Positions 6,335-7,849 of a stretch of 7,849 bases of DNA are shown in pieces. The translations under genes and the position numbers were made by a program. The stretch's first letter is position 1. Each line of letters opens with the position of its first letter. The stretch comes from Chloroflexota bacterium (lineage in GTDB: Bacteria; Chloroflexota; Dehalococcoidia; UBA2247; RBG-13-53-26): NCBI GenBank assembly GCA_003650185.1, contig QMOF01000103.1:1-7849 (forward strand). Reading direction: 5' to 3'. The notes beneath the pieces are model-generated. The model saw only the letters and a list, made by a program, of their open reading frames with translations, had not been told where the DNA came from and made no database searches.

Positions 6335-6341
6335 TCAGCCT

Positions 6342-6347
6342 CTCCTT
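6342..6347 (-). promoter_or_regulatory. cobT: Ribosome binding site of cobT
   Basis: AAGGAG lies 7 bases before the GTG start at 6334. It is downstream of the terminator hairpin and outside the stem, so the switch is more likely to act on transcription than by hiding this site. Confidence 0.65.
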
Positions 6348-6356
6348 CCAGGGCAT

Positions 6357-6393
6357 AAAAGAATTTCCCCTCGCTCTGCAGAGCGAGGGGAAA
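6357..6393 (-). terminator. Intrinsic terminator (riboswitch expression platform) before cobT
   Basis: Positions 6364-6393 form a 30-base perfect palindrome: 13 paired bases on each side of a TGCA loop, with a GC-rich core (CCCCTCGCTC against GAGCGAGGGG). On the minus strand it is followed by TTCTTTT (6363-6357). The plus-strand continuation is not T-rich, so the terminator works only toward cobT. Its position 45 bases after the aptamer and before the cobT ribosome binding site fits transcription attenuation by B12. Outer arms AGGGTAT (upstream) and ATGCCCT (downstream) can also pair around it with one G-U pair. Confidence 0.85.
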
Positions 6394-6435
6394 GCATACC
6401 CTCTGTTTAGATTCTCACCCACCTTCTCCGCGGAG

Positions 6436-6569
6436 GCACAAACGATCAGGGGCTGGCGTTCTGACTGTCACAGTAGGCGGGACTGTGCCGGAATTTCACC
6501 GGGCTTGCTCTCCATTTGAGCCCTGGCTCACGCTCGGGCACCCCCATTGCCATATTCAGTTTCGCTTAT
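6436..6569 (-). ncRNA. Cobalamin riboswitch aptamer
   Basis: The conserved core lies at 6500-6468 on the minus strand. It opens GGTGAAATTCCGG and continues into CAGTCCCGCCTACTGTGA, close to the family pattern GGTGAAAATCCGG...CCCGCNACTGT. The B12 box follows at 6466-6449 and reads AGTCAGAACGCCAGCC. Upstream are GGTGCCC and GGGCTC elements (about 6543-6514) of the left half. A closing P1 stem can form between ATAAGCGA (6569-6562) and TCGTTTGT (6445-6438) with two G-U pairs, or between GCGAAAC (6565-6559) and GTTTGTGC (6443-6436) with one bulge. Downstream genes make cobalamin, which agrees with the call. The boundaries depend on which P1 is real. The subclass (adenosyl- or hydroxocobalamin) cannot be fixed by eye. 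Confidence 0.93.
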
Positions 6570-6597
6570 TCTACCACCAGCGCAGGTTCGGGAACAA
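6568..6597 (-). promoter_or_regulatory. Possible promoter for the cob operon
   Basis: TAGAAT (6573-6568), preceded by TGG (extended -10), has TTGTTC (6597-6592, 3 of 6) 18 bases upstream. The RNA would start about 6563-6561, inside or just after the first strand of P1. The -35 is weak, and transcription entering from the acyl-CoA dehydrogenase gene is an alternative, since no terminator is visible between its stop and the aptamer. Confidence 0.35.
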
Positions 6598-6610
6598 ATC
6601 CGCCCCGGCC

Positions 6611-7768
6611 CTATCCTCTGGGCAGCTCCAGTCCTCTGGTGGCGATGATATTCCTCATGACCTCGGAAGTACCGCCGGCGATGGTGTTCAGCAGGGTCTC
6701 GCGGCACAGGTACTCAATCTTCCCGTCAACAGGAGCCCACCGGGAGCCTTTCTGTACCAGTCCGCGCAGTCCCAGTATCTCCATTCCGGTGCTGGCCAGC
6801 CTTTGCGACAGCTCGCTGCTGAACAGCTTCGAGGCTGAGGCTTCGTAGGTGGTTGCAATGCGCTTGGTCTGGAGCCAGGCCAAGCGGTAGGAGAATATCC
6901 TGCCTATCTCGATCTCGGTGGCGATCTGCGAGATCTTCTGTCTCACCAGCTGGTCTGCCCTCAGTCGGGGTACCTGCTTTACATAATTCACCAGGGCTTC
7001 AAATGTCCGGTTGAGCCCACCGACGGTGAGGACGCGCTCGTACTCTAGAGCGGTAACGGTATAGTAGAAGCCGCGGTTCTTTTCACCGACCAGGTTCTTC
7101 CTGGGCACGAACACGTTGTCGTAGAACACCTCGTTGGTGCGTATGCCATCCACGCCCCACAAAGGCCGAAGACTGATCCCCGGGCTTGACAGGTCGACGA
7201 TCATCAGCGAAATGCCTCTGTGCTTGGGCACGTTCGGATCGGTTCTGACTACAAGCCAGTGGTACTGCGCGAAATGACACCTGGTATTGAACACCTTCTG
7301 CCCGTTGAGGACAAAGCCGTCGTCCTTCTCTTCGGCCCGTAGCTGGACGTTTGCCAGGTCGGAGCCAGCCTGAGGCTCGCTATACCCCAGGGCGAACTCG
7401 ATTTCGCCACGGGCGATCCTGGGCAGGTACTCCCTCTTTTGCTCTTCCGAACCGTAGAGCATGATGGTCGGCCCTGCAACGTTGGCTCCCACCACCAGGG
7501 CCTCCGGCGGCAGGGCGCCGGTATAGTCCAGCTCCTCGTGCACTATGAATCGATAGATCGGGGGCAGGCCCAACCCCCCGTACTCCTTTGGCCAGGTGGG
7601 TGTAAGGTATCCTTTCGACCCCAGCTTGCGGACGAACTCCCAGGTATGAGGACCCCACCCCAGCCCCGTCTCCGCCTCCTCCATGAGCTCCGGCGTTATC
7701 TCTTTCTGTAGAAACTCACGCAGCTCCCGCCGAAAGGCTTCTTCCTCATCGGAAAAGCGAAAACGCAT
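6611..7768 (-). CDS. Acyl-CoA dehydrogenase family protein (385 aa)
   Basis: This is a full-length FAD-dependent acyl-CoA dehydrogenase, which makes the alpha,beta double bond in an acyl-CoA and passes electrons to ETF. The N-terminal helical domain runs MRFRFSDEEEAFRRELREFL to about residue 120. The FAD/substrate signature GYSEPQAGSDLA is at 128-139, the beta-barrel covers about 125-235, and the C-terminal helical domain contains GGTSEVMRNII (365-375). The usual medium-chain catalytic glutamate (YEGT motif) is replaced by glycine here. E244 in LEYER instead matches the isovaleryl-CoA dehydrogenase-type base on helix G, so the enzyme should be active. I chose ATG 7768 because GAGG lies 8 bases upstream, the length fits the family, and a strong promoter at 7836-7807 lies between it and the earlier in-frame start at 7846. 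The substrate is not determined. Confidence 0.95.
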   Translation of the reverse strand: MRFRFSDEEEAFRRELREFLQKEITPELMEEAETGLGWGPHTWEFVRKLGSKGYLTPTWPKEYGGLGLPPIYRFIVHEELDYTGALPPEALVVGANVAGPTIMLYGSEEQKREYLPRIARGEIEFALGYSEPQAGSDLANVQLRAEEKDDGFVLNGQKVFNTRCHFAQYHWLVVRTDPNVPKHRGISLMIVDLSSPGISLRPLWGVDGIRTNEVFYDNVFVPRKNLVGEKNRGFYYTVTALEYERVLTVGGLNRTFEALVNYVKQVPRLRADQLVRQKISQIATEIEIGRIFSYRLAWLQTKRIATTYEASASKLFSSELSQRLASTGMEILGLRGLVQKGSRWAPVDGKIEYLCRETLLNTIAGGTSEVMRNIIATRGLELPRG

Positions 7769-7776
7769 TGCAGGCA

Positions 7777-7781
7777 CCTCT
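7777..7781 (-). promoter_or_regulatory. Ribosome binding site that fixes the acyl-CoA dehydrogenase start
   Basis: AGAGG lies 8 bases before ATG 7768. It supports the 385-residue protein over a 411-residue form beginning at 7846. Confidence 0.6.
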
Positions 7782-7806
7782 AGGAATCTGATCGGGCTGA
7801 TTATGA

Positions 7807-7836
7807 ATTCTAGTCGATTTGCAGGCGTGGTGTCAA
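7807..7836 (-). promoter_or_regulatory. Sigma-70-type promoter of the acyl-CoA dehydrogenase gene
   Basis: A perfect -35 TTGACA (7836-7831) and -10 TAGAAT (7812-7807, 5 of 6) are separated by 18 bases. The RNA start is expected near 7800, giving a leader of about 32 bases before ATG 7768. Confidence 0.75.
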
Positions 7837-7849
7837 AGTGAGGCACGGC

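Noticed and set aside
5561..6358. A 265-residue plus-strand open frame opposite cobT
   Set aside because: CobT motifs are intact on the other strand, and this frame reads into the leader terminator with no family features or plausible start signals.
5892..6422. A 176-residue minus-strand frame across the cobT start and the terminator
   Set aside because: It is out of frame with cobT, runs through the perfect palindrome, and reads as low-complexity Arg/Gly/His-rich sequence typical of a shadow frame in GC-rich DNA.
7769..7846. Extension of the acyl-CoA dehydrogenase to an in-frame start at 7846
   Set aside because: The extra 26 residues match no family feature, and the best promoter of the region lies inside them. 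ATG 7768 has a ribosome binding site and gives the usual length.

Overview
The window is about 7.8 kb of GC-rich bacterial chromosome. Every gene I can support lies on the minus strand, so the genes read from high to low coordinates. The content suggests an anaerobic or subsurface Chloroflexota, most likely the class Dehalococcoidia. A short riboswitch-led cobT-cobS-cobC-cobU salvage cluster is familiar from Dehalococcoides and its relatives, and fatty-acid genes of the acyl-CoA dehydrogenase and crotonase families are common in sediment and marine members. This assignment is inference from gene content, not from a marker gene.

Layout in the direction of transcription. (1) 7836-6611: a consensus-like promoter followed by an acyl-CoA dehydrogenase. 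(2) 6610-6335: a 276-base non-coding leader with a cobalamin riboswitch aptamer, then a 30-base perfect palindrome and U-rich run (intrinsic terminator), then a strong ribosome binding site. (3) 6334-2485: a five-gene run, cobT, cobS, cobC, a DUF71/COG2102 PP-loop ATPase, and cobU. (4) 2457-1850: a probable internal promoter and hypoxanthine phosphoribosyltransferase (hpt). (5) 1737-1: a second consensus-like promoter driving a crotonase-family gene, a small PHP-domain metallohydrolase, and a second crotonase cut by the window edge.

CobU, CobT, CobC and CobS together assemble the lower nucleotide loop of cobalamin. CobU activates adenosylcobinamide to its GDP form, CobT makes alpha-ribazole phosphate, CobC can dephosphorylate the alpha-ribazole phosphate or the cobalamin phosphate, and CobS joins the halves in the membrane. 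The early corrin-ring genes are absent, so within the window this is a salvage or late-assembly module. The riboswitch and terminator should shut it off when B12 is plentiful. The DUF71 protein is the least understood member, and its place inside the operon supports a B12-related role.

The flanking genes look like acyl-CoA (beta-oxidation type) metabolism. The complete crotonase has lost both usual catalytic glutamates, and the PHP protein between the two crotonases has no obvious assigned role. No mobile elements, CRISPR arrays, tRNAs or rRNAs were seen. The plus strand shows no convincing gene. Most of the window is ordinary. The points worth following are the DUF71 protein, the crotonase-PHP-crotonase cluster, the possible CUG start of hpt and the regulatory architecture.
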